Counted from the first letter of the stretch, positions 1 to 7,057 are shown. The stretch: DNA of 11,836 bases from Sideroxydans sp. (GCA_020057805.1 JAGVFD010000070.1:1-11836); one strand, 5' to 3'. The notes: a model not told the origin generated them from the letters alone. Program-made: numbers and translations.

Positions 1-1517
1 ACGTATGGCAGACCCGCGATCTCAGGTGTCGCCAACACGATCAAGTCACCACCGATGGTAATCTCAGCCAGTTGCACGATGCCGTCCTTGTTGATGTCAG
101 TCACGCTCATCAATGTTTTATCTACCGATGCCCATGCAGAAACCCAGCTTGGCAACTCGGAGAAATTCGAACCCACTAACAGCGTATAGACATCGAATTT
201 AGCCAATACAGCCAATGCAGGTGCTGTGAAGTACAACAGGAAGATGAAGAACAACGACCAGAACACAGACTTACGCGCTTCCTTCACCGATGGCGTGGTG
301 TAGTAACGCATCAGGATGTGCGGCAACGCAGCCGTACCCACCATCAAGCACAGTACCAATGCCAAGAAGTTCTTACGTTTTTTGTCGATAGCGGCTTGGT
401 CCTTGCCAGCAAATGGCTCGGCGTGAGCAGCAATTGGAGCTGTTTTAGCTTTGGCAGCCGCAGCAGCTTTAGTCCATGCTGCCTTGGCAGCGGCGGCATC
501 AACGGGGAAGTCGGCAACCGCTTTATCTGCGGCTGCGATGGCAGCAGGATCTGCATCAGGTTTTGCTTTCAAGTCCGCAGCCACAATCTCCAGCTTGCTT
601 TTCTCTTCAGCCAAATATGCTGCACCGCCTGTTTCCAGCGCCTTCAACTTGCCTTCAGCAGTTTCTTGACGCGTCTTGAAGATGGCACGTACTTCAGCTT
701 CTTTCGCGCCTTCTACTGTGGTGGGGTCGTTCAGCACTTTTTCACGTGCAGTCACCTTTTCCAACACATAACCGTAAGCCACTTGAGGAACGGGATTGCC
801 CGTGTGTTTAACCGAGAGCCAAACCACGGGGATCATGTAAGCCACAATCAGGATAATGTACTGCGCAACTTGAGTCCAAGTTACCGCACGCATACCACCG
901 AGGAAGGAGCACACCAAGATACCGCCTAGACCAACGAATACCCCCATCGAGAACTCCAGCCCTGTAAAGCGGCTAGTAATCAGGCCCACACCGTAGATTT
1001 GTGCAATCACATAGGTGAATGAACACAGAATCGCAGCGAACACGCCGATAGAACGCGGGATGTTGCCACCATAACGAGCCCCCAAAAAATCTGGGATGGT
1101 GAACTGGCCAAACTTACGCAGATACGGTGCCAACAGCAACGCCACCAAGCAGTAACCCCCCGTCCAACCCAACACGAAGGCTAGGCCATCATAGCCAGTC
1201 AGATACAAAGTACCCGCCATACCGATGAAGCTCGCTGCCGACATCCAGTCCGCACCCGTTGCCATGCCGTTGAACAACGCCGGAACGCGTCGACCCGCCA
1301 CATAGTATTCGGATACGTCTGCTGTTCTAGACATGAAACCGATACCTGCATACAACAAAACGGTTGCGGCTAAAAAAATGTAACCAAGAATTTTGTTCGG
1401 CACACCCATCTGCTCTAGGATGGCCACGATGATAACGAAAGCGACAAATCCTCCAGTGTAGAAAGAGTAGTAACGCTTAAGTTGCGAGAAAAACTGTGAT
1501 TGAGATTGCGTAGCCAT
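1..1517 (-). CDS. Na+:solute symporter, VC_2705 subfamily (3' end cut by window)
   Basis: Large subunit of a sodium:solute symporter (SSS family), an inner-membrane carrier that takes up a small solute, probably an organic acid, with Na+. The first 505 residues are visible; the C-terminus lies beyond position 1. The SSS core is clear: a helix near residues 22-35, then RTADVSEYYVAGRRVPALFN (64-83), DWMSAASFIGM (90-100), GGMRAVTWTQ (207-216) and the conserved ALPHILMRYYTTPSVKEA (397-414). About 130 residues (roughly 248-380) form an Ala/Lys/Glu-rich hydrophilic insert, likely helical or coiled coil, before the ALPHILMR helix. Residues 474-485 (DINKDGIVQLAE) match a canonical EF-hand loop. The ATG overlaps the TAA of the DUF4212 gene as TAATG, so translation is probably coupled. 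The substrate cannot be read from sequence; acetate, lactate or another carboxylate is plausible. Confidence 0.9.
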   Translation of the reverse strand, partial: MATQSQSQFFSQLKRYYSFYTGGFVAFVIIVAILEQMGVPNKILGYIFLAATVLLYAGIGFMSRTADVSEYYVAGRRVPALFNGMATGADWMSAASFIGMAGTLYLTGYDGLAFVLGWTGGYCLVALLLAPYLRKFGQFTIPDFLGARYGGNIPRSIGVFAAILCSFTYVIAQIYGVGLITSRFTGLEFSMGVFVGLGGILVCSFLGGMRAVTWTQVAQYIILIVAYMIPVVWLSVKHTGNPVPQVAYGYVLEKVTAREKVLNDPTTVEGAKEAEVRAIFKTRQETAEGKLKALETGGAAYLAEEKSKLEIVAADLKAKPDADPAAIAAADKAVADFPVDAAAAKAAWTKAAAAAKAKTAPIAAHAEPFAGKDQAAIDKKRKNFLALVLCLMVGTAALPHILMRYYTTPSVKEARKSVFWSLFFIFLLYFTAPALAVLAKFDVYTLLVGSNFSELPSWVSAWASVDKTLMSVTDINKDGIVQLAEITIGGDLIVLATPEIAGLPY

Positions 1518-1780
1518 TAGTCGTCTCCTTCATGTACGCCATACTCGATATCGAGCTTGTTCATGTAATGGGCGTAGTACCAAATGATTGCCACATAAAT
1601 CGCCAGCGACCCCTGTGCTCCCATATAGAACGGGAACGGGAAGCCGAGGATGGTGATATTTTGCAAATCACGCGCGAAGTAACCGATTACGAAGGTGACA
1701 ACAAACCAGACCACCAACAACAATCCTGTCATGCGGAGATTCTTCTGCCAATACTCTTTATGCTTTTCAGTAAGTTGCAT
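1517..1780 (-). CDS. DUF4212 small subunit of Na+:solute symporter
   Basis: An 87-residue membrane protein of the DUF4212 (putative symporter small subunit) family, which typically sits just upstream of a VC_2705-type symporter, as here. It has a charged N-terminus (MQLTEKHKEYWQKNLRM), two hydrophobic helices at about 18-36 and 54-71, and an acidic tail ending EGDD. The frame stays open upstream to 1942, but I chose the ATG at 1780: a G-rich Shine-Dalgarno (GGGGGGA) lies just before it, and family members start at this point. The extra upstream residues look like non-coding leader. Its stop shares one base with the start of the symporter. Its role is presumably assembly or stability of the carrier, by analogy with other two-component symporters; this is not proven. 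Confidence 0.88.
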   Translation of the reverse strand: MQLTEKHKEYWQKNLRMTGLLLVVWFVVTFVIGYFARDLQNITILGFPFPFYMGAQGSLAIYVAIIWYYAHYMNKLDIEYGVHEGDD

Positions 1781-1822
1781 ATTTCCCCCCTGTTTATGAA
1801 TAGCGCTTATCGCGCCAACGGA

Positions 1823-1847
1823 ACACCAAACAATCCTGATTTGGTGT
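1823..1847. repeat. 8-bp perfect inverted repeat in symporter operon leader
   Basis: ACACCAAA (1823-1830) and TTTGGTGT (1840-1847) are perfect reverse complements separated by nine bases. The element lies 43 bp upstream of the DUF4212 start. It could be a dimeric operator or a leader hairpin. No run of T follows on either strand, so it is not an ordinary terminator. Confidence 0.5.
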
Positions 1848-1921
1848 GAGAGTGTTACGACCACTTTCAATATCGAATATAAATTGAACCGTTGCCTCCA
1901 TGATCCTGCAGGCCTACAACT

Positions 1922-1949
1922 TGGACAATTCACACGCTCCACTTAAAAT
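1922..1949 (+). promoter_or_regulatory. sigma70-like promoter for the two-component operon
   Basis: TGGACA (1922-1927, five of six bases of the -35 consensus) is followed after 16 bp by TAAAAT (1944-1949, five of six of the -10 consensus). Transcription would begin near 1956, giving a leader of about 80 nt before the response regulator ATG at 2038. The prediction rests on motif match only. Confidence 0.45.
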
Positions 1950-2015
1950 AGTCTTTGAGTGACGGATACCATGCCCCTATGCATCCGCCCCACCGCCGAA
2001 CCATAATGCTACTTC

Positions 2016-2033
2016 CTTACAAACAGCTTACAA
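2016..2033. promoter_or_regulatory. tandem repeat CTTACAA-N4-CTTACAA, probable response-regulator box
   Basis: Two identical 7-mers, CTTACAA at 2016-2022 and 2027-2033, are spaced 11 bp start to start, one helical turn. OmpR/PhoB-class regulators bind such head-to-tail half-sites, and PmrA/QseB relatives use CTTA-containing ones. Read on the minus strand it is TTGTAAG-N4-TTGTAAG, and 10 bp downstream lies TATGGT (2000-2005), a possible -10 for the symporter operon. On the plus strand the site covers the region where a ribosome binding site should be. Bound regulator could therefore activate the symporter operon and restrict its own gene. This regulatory reading is inference. Confidence 0.45.
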
Positions 2034-2037
2034 CCCT

Positions 2038-2721
2038 ATGCGCATCCTGATTGCTGAAGATGATGAAGTTTTATCCGATGGATTGTGTCGTTGCATGAAG
2101 CAGTCAGGCTATGCCGTTGACTGCGTCAAAGACGGACAATCCGCTAGCCTAATCTTGAGCGGCGAGCAACCCTTTGACCTAGTAATTCTCGACCTCGGCC
2201 TGCCCAAGGTAGACGGTTTCAATGTATTGCGCGGACTACGCGAGAAGAACAAACAAGTGCCCGTCATCATCCTGACTGCACGCGATGCGGAGGGTGACCG
2301 CGTTAAAGGATTAGATTTGGGCGCGGACGATTACATGGTTAAACCGTTTAGCCTGCCCGAGCTGGAAGCCCGTGTACGCGCCCTGCTGCGACGCGGCCAA
2401 TGCGGTGTTAATCCGGTACTCACGTGTGGTGCGCTGTCGTTTGATAGCGTGGGAAGACGCGCGCAAATTAACGGTGAACTTTTGGAACTCACCACACGCG
2501 AATTGAGCGTACTGGAAGCGTTGATGACGCGCATCGGCTGGGTTACCAGCAAAGAGCAGTTACTAGAGCGTCTGTATAGCTACGCAGAAGAAGCTAGCAG
2601 CAACGCCATTGAGGTCTACATCCACCGCCTACGCAAAAAAATTGAACCTGCTGGCGTAACCGTCCGCACCATTCGCGGCTTGGGTTACATCATCGACAAA
2701 GCTGCAGAAACAAAAAGCTAA
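2038..2721 (+). CDS. OmpR-family response regulator (TctD/QseB-like)
   Basis: A 227-residue cytoplasmic DNA-binding response regulator. The receiver domain (about 1-115) has the acidic pair D8/D9, the phosphoacceptor D52 in VILDLGLPKVDG, T80 and K102 in MVKPFSLPELEARVRALLRR. The C-terminal winged helix (about 128-220) carries the family signature LTTRELSVLEALM and SSNAIEVYIHRLRKKI, ending TIRGLGYII. Length is standard. The start is set by MRILIAEDDE, the usual N-terminus of this group, although no Shine-Dalgarno is visible before the ATG (the preceding bases are CTTACAACCCT), so initiation may be weak. The stop is three bases before the kinase GTG, so the two are an operon. The divergent symporter is the obvious target gene set. 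Confidence 0.95.
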   Translation: MRILIAEDDEVLSDGLCRCMKQSGYAVDCVKDGQSASLILSGEQPFDLVILDLGLPKVDGFNVLRGLREKNKQVPVIILTARDAEGDRVKGLDLGADDYMVKPFSLPELEARVRALLRRGQCGVNPVLTCGALSFDSVGRRAQINGELLELTTRELSVLEALMTRIGWVTSKEQLLERLYSYAEEASSNAIEVYIHRLRKKIEPAGVTVRTIRGLGYIIDKAAETKS

Positions 2722-2724
2722 CAC

Positions 2725-4116
2725 GTGAGCGAGAACGAAGACAGCGCGCTCTCCTTACGCGTACACCTTATCAATTGGCTACTGACACCCCTTTTCATTT
2801 TATGGCTGTTCAGCACCATCGCTGGCTATGTCGCCACACTGACCTACGCTAACAAACCATATGACATGGTGTTGCTGCAACGTGCTCAAGCCGTAGGGGC
2901 ACAACTGGGGCTAAACGGAGGAAAAGAGCGCCTAACCTTTGACCTTGATTTGCCGGATGGCACAGCGCTCGCTATGCCCGATAAAGTGTTCTATACCGTC
3001 AGCGATCAAAACGGGAAAAAACTAGCCGGCAATGCCAACCTCTCTCGCCCTATCTCATACCGTGGCGGAAAAATTACCCCCATTTTTAGCAACAGTGAGC
3101 GTGATGGAGAAAAAACGCGCAATGTCAGCTTGGTGTTTTACAACGTTGACACCGATAAGCTGTATCAGCTGCACATGTCAGAAACCATTCATCAACGTCA
3201 AGCACTCATTCAAGGCATTCTGGCCAACATTGTCATCCCACAACTGCTTCTCATTTTGGTTGCGGTTGCTGCCGTTTGGTTTGCGTTAAAACAAGGCTTG
3301 GCACCACTAGAGCGATTACGCCGCGATGTGGTGAATCGCAAACGCGATGACCTGCATCAACTAGATAGCTCGCAAGCCCCAGAAGAAGTGCGCCCACTTA
3401 TCGACGCGGTGAACAATCTGCTGGAACGCTTGAGACTCGTCATGCAAGCTCAACAACGCTTCGTCGCCGATGCAGCACACCAATTACGCACTCCGCTCGC
3501 CGGACTCAAAACGCAAGCAGAGCTGGCTTTGCGTGAAGATGATTCCGAACGCAAACAGCACGCTCTAAAACTTATCCTCACCAGCGCTCGGCATGGAACC
3601 CGTCTGGTTAATCAATTATTAGTACTCGCACGCAATGAACCCGGCGCACAAAGCTTGGAGACCTTTACCCTACTTGATCTCAATCAATTAGCCCAAGAAT
3701 GCACGGTCAACTGGGTACAAACAGCCTTAGAGAAGAACATCGACATCGGTTTTGAAGGGGGGGGAGCCCCCGTGAACATCAAAGGCGATACGAACAGTCT
3801 GACAGAGATGCTCAACAACCTCATCGACAATGCCGTGCGCTATACCGCGAGTGGAGGGCATATCACTGTCGGCGTCACGACCCAGAAAAAAAATATCGAA
3901 CTATTTGTCGAAGACAATGGCCCTGGCATTGAACTGCAACACCGCGAACGAGTATTTGAACGTTTTTATCGCGTACTCGGGAGCGGACAAAGCGGTAGCG
4001 GTATTGGACTGGCTATCGTAGCGGAAGTAGCAAAACGGCACGGCGCAGAAATTAGCCTCAACAGTGGTGATAACGGCATAGGCACCCGTTTTAGCATGCA
4101 ATTCCCAGTGCCATAA
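2725..4116 (+). CDS. Sensor histidine kinase (TctE/QseC-like)
   Basis: A 463-residue inner-membrane kinase, partner of the preceding regulator. Transmembrane segments lie at about 16-38 and 165-188; the region between resembles the 2CSK_N sensor domain found in TctE and QseC relatives. After a linker or HAMP-like region (about 189-242) come the H-box FVADAAHQLRTPLAGL with phospho-histidine H252, the N-box NNLIDNAVRY (364-373), the G1 box DNGPGI (397-402) and the G2 box GSGIGLAIV (424-432); all catalytic elements are intact. It starts with GTG three bases after the regulator stop, with no clear ribosome site of its own, suggesting coupled translation. TctE-type kinases typically sense tricarboxylates or other organic acids and drive uptake genes, which fits the adjacent symporter; the ligand here is unknown. 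Note G8 (3757-3764) and A8 (3886-3893) runs in the ATPase half. Confidence 0.94.
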   Translation: MSENEDSALSLRVHLINWLLTPLFILWLFSTIAGYVATLTYANKPYDMVLLQRAQAVGAQLGLNGGKERLTFDLDLPDGTALAMPDKVFYTVSDQNGKKLAGNANLSRPISYRGGKITPIFSNSERDGEKTRNVSLVFYNVDTDKLYQLHMSETIHQRQALIQGILANIVIPQLLLILVAVAAVWFALKQGLAPLERLRRDVVNRKRDDLHQLDSSQAPEEVRPLIDAVNNLLERLRLVMQAQQRFVADAAHQLRTPLAGLKTQAELALREDDSERKQHALKLILTSARHGTRLVNQLLVLARNEPGAQSLETFTLLDLNQLAQECTVNWVQTALEKNIDIGFEGGGAPVNIKGDTNSLTEMLNNLIDNAVRYTASGGHITVGVTTQKKNIELFVEDNGPGIELQHRERVFERFYRVLGSGQSGSGIGLAIVAEVAKRHGAEISLNSGDNGIGTRFSMQFPVP

Positions 4117-4119
4117 AAA

Positions 4120-4143
4120 GCCTGACTAGTTACCCAGTCAGGC
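4120..4143 (-). terminator. Rho-independent terminator of nhaD (hairpin shared with kinase end)
   Basis: GCCTGACT (4120-4127) pairs perfectly with AGTCAGGC (4136-4143) around an 8-nt loop. On the minus strand the stem is followed by TTTTTATGG, a proper U-tract, so it ends nhaD, which stops at 4167. On the plus strand it comes four bases after the kinase stop but is followed by CTAAAAC, so termination in that direction would be weaker. Confidence 0.8.
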
Positions 4144-4166
4144 CTAAAACTTGTGCATAGCAATCG

Positions 4167-5432
4167 TTAATGAGTGACGATATAAACCAGCGCACCACCG
4201 ATGTAACCGAGTAGCGCAAGCAAGCTGATCTTCTTGACGTACCAGAAGAACTCGATCTTCTCGATACCCATCGCAGCCACGCCCGCCGCCGATCCAATGA
4301 TGAGGATTGAGCCGCCGGTCCCAGCCGCATAAGCCATGAATTCCCAGATGAAAGAATCGGCAGGATATTGTTCCAGCGGGTACATGCCCATCGCTGCCGC
4401 CACCATCGGTACGTTATCCACGATGGCACTGACCAGACCGAAGATGAACACGATGAGGGACTGGCTACCCACTGTATGGTCAAGCCAATGCGCTAGACCC
4501 GCAAGGATGTGCGTATGCTCCAACGTCGCAACGGCTAGCAAGATGCCGATGAAGAAGACGAGGGATGCCATATCGATCCGTTGCAAAGCAGAAGCCAAAG
4601 TCAGGTGTTCCTTCTCCGCATCTGGTTTGTTGCGATGAATCACCTCGCCCGCAAGCCATAAGAATCCAAGACCAAACAAGATGCCCATGAAGGGCGGCAG
4701 ATGCGTCACAGTCTTGAACACCGGCACTGCACATAGGATACCGATACCGGCATAGAACATGATGTTACGTTCCATCACACTGTTGTGTGCCCCACCCTCG
4801 GCGACTTCGATCTTGCTAGGTGGCGTGACCAACTTGCCACGATTGATATAACTAACCACCGCCAGCGGAATCAGCAGATTCACCAGAGAGGCAAAGAACA
4901 CGCCCTCGATGATCGCGAGCGCTGTGATCTGCCCGCCTATCCACAACATGGTGGTCGTCACGTCACCAATGGGCGACCATGCACCGCCCGCGTTGGCAGC
5001 GATGATGATGATGCCCGCAAAGAACAAACGATCTTCACGAACTCCCAATAATTTGCGCGTCACAGAGATCATCACGATGGTGGTCGTCAAGTTGTCGAGC
5101 ACCGCGCTCAAGAAGAAAGTGACCAACCCCACCAGCCACAACAACGTCGTCACTTTGGTTGTCTTGATCTTGTCGGTGATGACATCGAATCCATCGTGCG
5201 CATCGATCACCTCGACGATGGTCATCGCACCCATCAAGAAGAAGACGATCTGTGCGGTGGCAGACAGCGTCTCGTTCAGATGTCCGCCGACATCACCGAC
5301 ATACATCGCGTAGACCGTCCATAACGTTCCCGCCCCGATAAGTGCAGGAACACTCTTGTTCACCTTCAATGGATGTTCGAACGCGATCGCCGCATAAGCG
5401 ACGACAAAGATAGCAACCAATATCGCTTCCAT
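4167..5432 (-). CDS. nhaD: Na+/H+ antiporter NhaD type
   Basis: A 421-residue polytopic inner-membrane protein of the ion transporter (IT) superfamily, NhaD/ArsB type, expected to expel Na+ or Li+ in exchange for protons. Diagnostic membrane motifs with buried polar residues are present: SAVLDNLTTTIVM (109-121), NAGGAWSPIGDVTTTML (147-163), SAIVDNVPMV (335-344) and GTGGSILIIGSAAG (371-384), showing the two inverted-repeat halves typical of the family. Length is at the short end of the normal range for NhaD. A Shine-Dalgarno AAGGA sits about 8 nt before the ATG at 5432. It is divergent from nhaA and probably single-gene, with a terminator just past its stop. Having a NhaD and a NhaA side by side suggests a dedicated sodium or pH homeostasis locus. 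Confidence 0.92.
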   Translation of the reverse strand: MEAILVAIFVVAYAAIAFEHPLKVNKSVPALIGAGTLWTVYAMYVGDVGGHLNETLSATAQIVFFLMGAMTIVEVIDAHDGFDVITDKIKTTKVTTLLWLVGLVTFFLSAVLDNLTTTIVMISVTRKLLGVREDRLFFAGIIIIAANAGGAWSPIGDVTTTMLWIGGQITALAIIEGVFFASLVNLLIPLAVVSYINRGKLVTPPSKIEVAEGGAHNSVMERNIMFYAGIGILCAVPVFKTVTHLPPFMGILFGLGFLWLAGEVIHRNKPDAEKEHLTLASALQRIDMASLVFFIGILLAVATLEHTHILAGLAHWLDHTVGSQSLIVFIFGLVSAIVDNVPMVAAAMGMYPLEQYPADSFIWEFMAYAAGTGGSILIIGSAAGVAAMGIEKIEFFWYVKKISLLALLGYIGGALVYIVTH

Positions 5433-5486
5433 GTTTGATCCTTCTTAATGCGCTAAAAGTTGATGTTTGATTAACGGTGGAATTTT

Positions 5487-5604
5487 CGCATGAATCAGCC
5501 CAAGCGGTTATCCGCAGGATGATAGGTTGGATCTTCCAGCTCATTGAAGAATACGCCACAGCCCGACTGAGCACGCTGCGAATTGTACAGGCTCGATTCA
5601 TCGG
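5487..5604. promoter_or_regulatory. Structured nhaD-nhaA intergenic region (candidate leader RNA)
   Basis: In the 238-bp divergent gap, ATGAATC-AGCC (5490-5500) is complementary to GGCT-C-GATTCAT (5590-5601): 11 pairs with one bulged C, closing about 90 nt. Inside lie GCGG-TTAT-CCGC (5504-5515) and GCTCA/TGAGC (5539-5543 with 5568-5572). On the plus strand, further downstream, CACTG/CAGTG (5610-5614 with 5633-5637) can pair, and TCCCA (5607-5611) could mask TGGGA (5660-5664) in the nhaA ribosome site. On the minus strand, GATCC can pair with GGATC in the nhaD ribosome site. A regulatory leader for either gene is plausible; the nhaA-I class (a lithium/sodium-responsive riboswitch class reported upstream of nhaA genes) is one hypothesis. 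I cannot confirm the class from memory of its consensus. Confidence 0.35.
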
Positions 5605-5668
5605 CATCCCACTGGTCCAAGGCTTTTGAAGACAGTGATAGTATTTGATGGTCGTCATATGGGAGCTT
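5495..5668 (-). other. Protein-like open frame without start codon (possible gene remnant)
   Basis: On the minus strand 57 codons are open from just after a stop at 5671-5669 to a TGA at 5497-5495. The product has a globular look: ALDQWDADESSLYNS in the middle and SGCGVFFNELEDPTYHPADN near the end, with balanced composition and several aromatic residues, unlike typical shadow frames. There is no in-frame ATG or GTG; TTG and CTG are the only candidates and none has a clear ribosome site. It overlaps the structured region and the nhaA leader, just upstream of nhaD. It could be the 3' remnant of a gene displaced by nhaA, or chance reading of a structured RNA. I do not recognise the family. Confidence 0.2.
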
Positions 5669-5670
5669 TC

Positions 5671-7038
5671 ATGCAAACCAAACACAGTGACTCATCCGAA
5701 AAAGGCATCCTTTACGCGCCTTGGGAAAAAGCCTTTGACCGTTTACTGACTCCGTTCGAGGAGTTCATCCACCGCCAGACCACGAGCGGTTTACTGCTGA
5801 TGTGTACCGCCGTCATCGCGCTACTCTTGGCTAACAGTTTTCTGGCCGAGGCTTACCAACATGTGCTGCACACTCGATTAGGCATTCAGCTCGGTTCGTG
5901 GAATCTCGACATGACCCTGCACCACTGGGTGAACGATGGCCTGATGACTTTGTTCTTTTTCGTCGTCGGGATGGAGCTCAAGCGCGAAATGCTGGTAGGC
6001 GAACTGGCTGACCTGCGACAAGCGGCACTCCCCATCATTGCGGCTATCGGCGGCATGGTGATGCCCGCACTCATTTATCTGGCTATCAATCCCGAGGGCG
6101 ATGCGGCACGCGGTTGGGGCATCCCAATGGCGACCGATATCGCCTTCGCGGTCGGTGCGCTGGTGTTGCTGGCTAGCCGCGTCCCCAAAGCGCTCATCAC
6201 TTTTCTCGTGGCCTTGGCGATCGCTGATGACTTGGGCGCGGTGATGGTCATCGCCCTGTTCTACACCTACGAGTTATCACTGACTTGGTTAGGAATTGCT
6301 GCCGTATTGTCCTTGCTGTTGTTCGCTTTCAACTACGCAGGCATACGCAAAGTAGCTCCCTACTTCGGCATCGGGATCCTATTGTGGTACGCGCTATTGC
6401 AGTCTGGCGTGCACGCCACCCTGGCAGGGGTGATCTGTGCCTTCGCCATTCCTGCTCGCCCCAAATATGACCCCAGCGTATTCAGTACACACCTCAAAGA
6501 ATTAGTGCGCCGCTTCGATGCCAGCCACCAACAGGGTGGCAACATCATGACCAACGAGGGGATGTACAGCGTCGTTCAGCATCTGGAAAAGGGTGCACGC
6601 AGCGTACAAACACCTCTGCAACAACTCGATCATAGTTGGCATCTGCCAGTGGCATTTTTGGTCATCCCGATCTTTGCGCTGTTCAATGCGGGCATTCCTT
6701 TGCAGCTCGGCTCATTGAGCGACACGATGACGCATCCGGTGATGCTGGGTGTTTTATTTGGTTTGTTGCTGGGGAAATTCATCGGCATCACGGGTGCCTG
6801 TTGGCTGGCTTTGCGTCTGGGAATAGGCCAATTACCCAGTGGCACGCGCTTCAGCCAAATAGCCGCTGTATCAGTACTCGGCGGCATCGGCTTCACCATG
6901 TCCATCTTTATCGCGGAACTGGGCTTTGCGGGACAAGACGAATACTTGTTGATGGCCAAGACGGGTGTCTTACTGGCCTCATTGCTGGCCGGAGTGCTGG
7001 GGTTCTTCTGGCTACGCTGGCTAGGGGAAAATCGCTAA
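5671..7038 (+). CDS. nhaA: Na+/H+ antiporter NhaA
   Basis: A 455-residue electrogenic Na+/H+ antiporter of the inner membrane. Family hallmarks are intact: HHWVNDGLMTLFFFVVGMELKRE, ATDIAFAVGAL (the Asp equivalent to E. coli D133), ALAIADDLGAV (the Asp pair D186-D187 that binds Na+, equivalent to D163/D164), SGVHATLAGV, and LLGKFIGITG (the Lys at the place of K300). It is about 65 residues longer than the E. coli protein, partly from a longer hydrophilic loop (roughly residues 265-325) and an N-terminal tail. The frame opens upstream at TTG 5626 and has an ATG at 5659, but I prefer the ATG at 5671, which has GGGAG five bases before it. The 3' end runs into a strong hairpin. The gap to divergent nhaD contains possible leader RNA structure. 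Confidence 0.95.
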   Translation: MQTKHSDSSEKGILYAPWEKAFDRLLTPFEEFIHRQTTSGLLLMCTAVIALLLANSFLAEAYQHVLHTRLGIQLGSWNLDMTLHHWVNDGLMTLFFFVVGMELKREMLVGELADLRQAALPIIAAIGGMVMPALIYLAINPEGDAARGWGIPMATDIAFAVGALVLLASRVPKALITFLVALAIADDLGAVMVIALFYTYELSLTWLGIAAVLSLLLFAFNYAGIRKVAPYFGIGILLWYALLQSGVHATLAGVICAFAIPARPKYDPSVFSTHLKELVRRFDASHQQGGNIMTNEGMYSVVQHLEKGARSVQTPLQQLDHSWHLPVAFLVIPIFALFNAGIPLQLGSLSDTMTHPVMLGVLFGLLLGKFIGITGACWLALRLGIGQLPSGTRFSQIAAVSVLGGIGFTMSIFIAELGFAGQDEYLLMAKTGVLLASLLAGVLGFFWLRWLGENR

Positions 7039-7057
7039 CCTGCCCCTTACAAAGAAA

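Noticed and set aside
318..929. 203-codon plus-strand frame
   Set aside because: It lies entirely antisense to the VC_2705-type symporter, whose frame has clear family motifs; the product is low-complexity and unlike a real protein.
1803..1817. Sigma54-like promoter upstream of DUF4212
   Set aside because: GG and GC are correctly spaced but the -12 element lacks TTGC, and the position is too close to the start codon.
1781..1942. N-terminal extension of the DUF4212 gene to 1942
   Set aside because: The extra 54 residues are Cys/Trp/Arg-rich and unlike the family, and a strong ribosome site precedes the internal ATG at 1780.
5459..5475. LysR-type half-palindrome GTTGAT-N5-ATTAAC (NhaR-like site) in the nhaD-nhaA gap
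   Set aside because: One arm has a mismatch, no LysR gene is nearby, and such T-N11-A motifs are frequent by chance.
5626..5670. TTG or upstream ATG start for nhaA
   Set aside because: Neither TTG 5626 nor ATG 5659 has a good ribosome site, whereas ATG 5671 has GGGAG at ideal spacing.
5293..5685. 130-codon minus-strand frame across the nhaD start
   Set aside because: It overlaps the well-supported nhaD N-terminus in another frame, and its product has no recognisable features.
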